Source: Fratercula arctica
Lineage: Eukaryota > Chordata > Aves > Charadriiformes > Alcidae
Reading direction: 5' to 3'
Length of the DNA stretch: 64,000 nt
Assembly (NCBI GenBank): GCA_947846985.1
Contig: CANTUZ010000001.1
Span: 5,687,504 to 5,751,503, forward strand
Positions 62,008-64,000 of the stretch are shown in pieces. The notes under the pieces were generated by a model that was not told where the DNA came from, did no database searches, and worked only from the letters and a program-made list of their open reading frames with translations. The position numbers and the translations under genes are program-made. Every line of letters starts with the position of its first letter. Within the stretch, counting starts at the first letter, position 1.

Positions 62008-63228
62008 CATAGAATCATAGAATAGAATCATTTTATTTGGAAAGGCCCTTAAGATCATCAAGTCCAACTGTAAACCTAATGCTACCACCACTAAACCATG
62101 TCCCTCAGCACCACTACAAATATTTTAAATACCTCCAGGGATGGTGATTCCACCACTTCCCCGGGCAGCCAGTTCCAATGTTTGATAACCCTTTCAGTGA
62201 AGAAATTTCTCCTAATATCTAATCTAAACCTGTCCTGGTGTAACTTGAGACTGTTGCCTATTACTTGGGAAAAGAGACTGACCCTCCCTGGCTACACCCT
62301 CCTTTCAGGGAGCTGTAGAGAGCGAGAAGGTCTCCCCTCAGCCTCCTTTTCTCCAGGCTGAACACCCCCAGCTCCCTCAGCTGCTCCTCACAAGACTTGT
62401 GCTCCAGACCCCTCACCAGCTTTCATTGCCCTTCTCTGGACACGCTCCAGCACCTCAATGTCATTCTTGCAGTGAGGGGCCCAAAACTGAATACAGTATT
62501 TGAGGTGGGGCCTCACCAGTGCTGAGTACAGGGGGATGATCACTTCCCTAGTCCTGCTGGCCACACTATTCCTGATACAGGCCAGGATGCTGTTGGTCTT
62601 CTTGGCCGACTGGGCACACTGCTGGCTTATACTCAGCCTGCTGTCAACCAATACCCTCAAGTCCTTTTCTGCCAGGCATCTCTCCAGCCTGGCAAGCCAC
62701 TTTTCCAAGCCATTCTTCCCCAAGCCTGTAGCGCTGCATGGGTCTGTTGTGACCCAAATGCAGGACTCGGCGCTTGGCCCTGTTGAACCTCATACCATTT
62801 GCCTCAGGCCATTGATCCAGCCTGTCCACATCCCTCTGTAGACCCTTCCCACCCTCAAGCAGATCGACACTCCCGCCCAACTTGGTGTCATCTGCAAATT
62901 TACTGAGGGTGCACTCGATCCCCTCATCCAGGTCGTTCATAAAGATATCAAAGAGAAAGGACCCCAATACTGAGCCCTGGGGAACACCGCTTGGGACCGG
63001 CCGCCAACTGGATTTAACTCCATTCACCACAACTCTTTCAACGCGGCCATCCAGCCAGTCTTTTAACCAGTGGAGAGTACATTCTTTCAAGCCATGAGTA
63101 GTTTGTCCAGGAGAATGCCGTCAGAATGCCAGAATGCTGGGAAACAGTGTAAAAGGCTTTACTAAAGTCCAGGTGAACAGCATCTACAGCCTTTCCCTCA
63201 ATCATAAGCAGGTCATATCATAGAAGGA
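62008..63228 (-). mobile_element. CR1 LINE, 5'-truncated, ~1.2 kb, minus strand
   Basis: This is the largest CR1 copy in the window. Its 3' tail is at 62008 (TCATAGAATCATAGAAT on the + strand), followed upstream by the 3' UTR, the ORF2 C-terminus and part of the reverse transcriptase. The 5' end is truncated within the RT domain near 63228, a few bases before an A18 run at 63239-63256. It contains many CpG sites compared with its flanks. The 3' UTR type matches the minus-strand fragment at 43324-43525 and differs from the + strand copies, suggesting a different CR1 subfamily (inference). Confidence 0.96.
62388..63228 (-). pseudogene. CR1 ORF2 reverse transcriptase, broken
   Basis: Reading leftward on the minus strand, the part around 63150-63200 encodes AVHLDFSKAFYTVS, the RT motif A region. 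Position FD of the usual AFD is replaced by FY, while the D of LDF is kept. After a frame change, 62644-63090 encodes [26 protein letters not shown] and FADD, the catalytic motif C at 62887-62898. The frame then shifts again near 62700, and 62388-62723 carries [29 protein letters not shown] and [10 protein letters not shown]. At least three frame changes are needed to read through, so it cannot encode a working enzyme. The duplicated word AGAATGC near 63122-63137 may account for one of them. Confidence 0.93.
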
Positions 63229-63238
63229 TTAGTCAAGT

Positions 63239-63256
63239 AAAAAAAAAAAAAAAAAA
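63239..63256 (+). repeat. A18 homopolymer
   Basis: Eighteen consecutive A lie about 10 bp beyond the truncated 5' end of the CR1 copy. Confidence 0.9.
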
Positions 63257-64000
63257 CAACTTGAAAAATTCATCTTAAATCAGGGAGTTCCAACACTTTT
63301 TTTCACATTGGTGGCTTTTGGAAGTTTTAAAACACCTCCATAGCCACAGTGCGTTGTCATGGTCATCGCCTCTTACATGTAACATGAACACAATAAACTA
63401 CTAAGTTTCAGTTTTCTGCAGCTATTTCAGATCAAGAAAAGGATTCATGTATGTAAAAAGTAATCTCTCCCTCCCTGTGCCTTCTCACCCAAGATACTAT
63501 CAGTTAATCTAATCAAAAATGTTATTTCTCACTAGAAGCCTTGTCTCATAACCTTAGAATATCACAAACACAACAATGCTACTAAGAAATCTGGTTACAT
63601 TCAACATTGGTGGCCCAAAATATGCAAACATTGCCTAGACGGCAACTGCAAAGCTGTGAAGAAATCAGGAGCAAATTTTGATTGGTTTAAGTGTTAGGTT
63701 ATTTACATTTTTAATGTATTAGCTCTCATCGCTGATAGGTTACTCTCATTGCTAATGCAGATACCTTTGCACTTAGGCCGTTCTGCGACATACACTGCTT
63801 CGGGGATTCCTGCTGAAGTGTGATGAATCTACCATGGAAGTTGAATTCCTCTTGCCTTATTTTAGGTGTCTAAAAGTTAGGCATGTTGTCTAAGCCGTCT
63901 ACATAGATTCCCCCTCTGTTCAGAGAAAAAGGTTACTCATCTGATCCAAAACCAGGTAATTAAGGGAAGTTCAACAAATCCTGCTGAGGAGCTCAGACTA
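63257..64000. other. Unique sequence to window end, no gene seen
   Basis: No exon, RNA gene or element is recognised. Confidence 0.5.

Noticed and set aside
62098..63097. Plus-strand frames of 71-113 codons over the large CR1 copy
   Set aside because: Antisense shadows of the CR1 ORF2 on the minus strand.

Overview
This window reads as non-coding DNA from a bird, most likely an intergenic desert or a very long intron on an AT-rich chromosome. The evidence is at least four 5'-truncated CR1 LINE pieces with the CR1 3' end (ORF2 ending in the residues LDDL, then a GATGATCTTTAAGGTCCCTT-type 3' UTR and ATTCTATG octamers), no SINEs, no bacterial-style dense ORFs, low overall GC (about 40% by eye), and many homopolymer and microsatellite tracts. 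CR1 also occurs in turtles and crocodilians, so bird is favoured but not proven. I found no convincing cellular protein-coding gene, tRNA, rRNA or CRISPR array.

Layout. 1-3.7 kb is unique AT-rich sequence interrupted by a 355-bp pure-pyrimidine (CCTT)n array. 3.67-4.16 kb holds the longest non-repetitive open frame (162 codons stop to stop), with a basic cluster and one predicted membrane segment; its identity is unknown. 4.2-18.2 kb is unique sequence with short repeats and a somewhat GC-richer patch near 11.1-11.9 kb. 18.18-18.54 kb is a second (CCTT)n array of almost the same length as the first. A 178-bp CR1 3' end lies at 19.5-19.7 kb. 22.48-23.26 kb is a 780-bp uninterrupted pyrimidine tract built from CTTTT, CCCTT, CCTT and CCTTT blocks. 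25.7 kb and 29.9-30.4 kb hold small CpG clusters, and 26.6 kb a short hairpin between direct repeats.

33.8-34.3 kb is a 530-bp CR1 tail with a long surviving ORF2 C-terminus. 42.9-43.5 kb is a tail-to-tail pair of CR1 pieces. 43.5-62 kb is unique AT-rich sequence with long poly-T/poly-A tracts. 62.0-63.2 kb is the largest CR1 copy, on the minus strand, carrying part of the reverse transcriptase broken by several frame changes.

No genes work together here. The only recognisable coding capacity is that of dead CR1 retrotransposons. The most notable structural features are three long homopyrimidine tracts, all with pyrimidines on the + strand, and the CR1 junctions. The two open frames at 3.7 kb and 28.9 kb are not statistically compelling, and I report them as candidates only.
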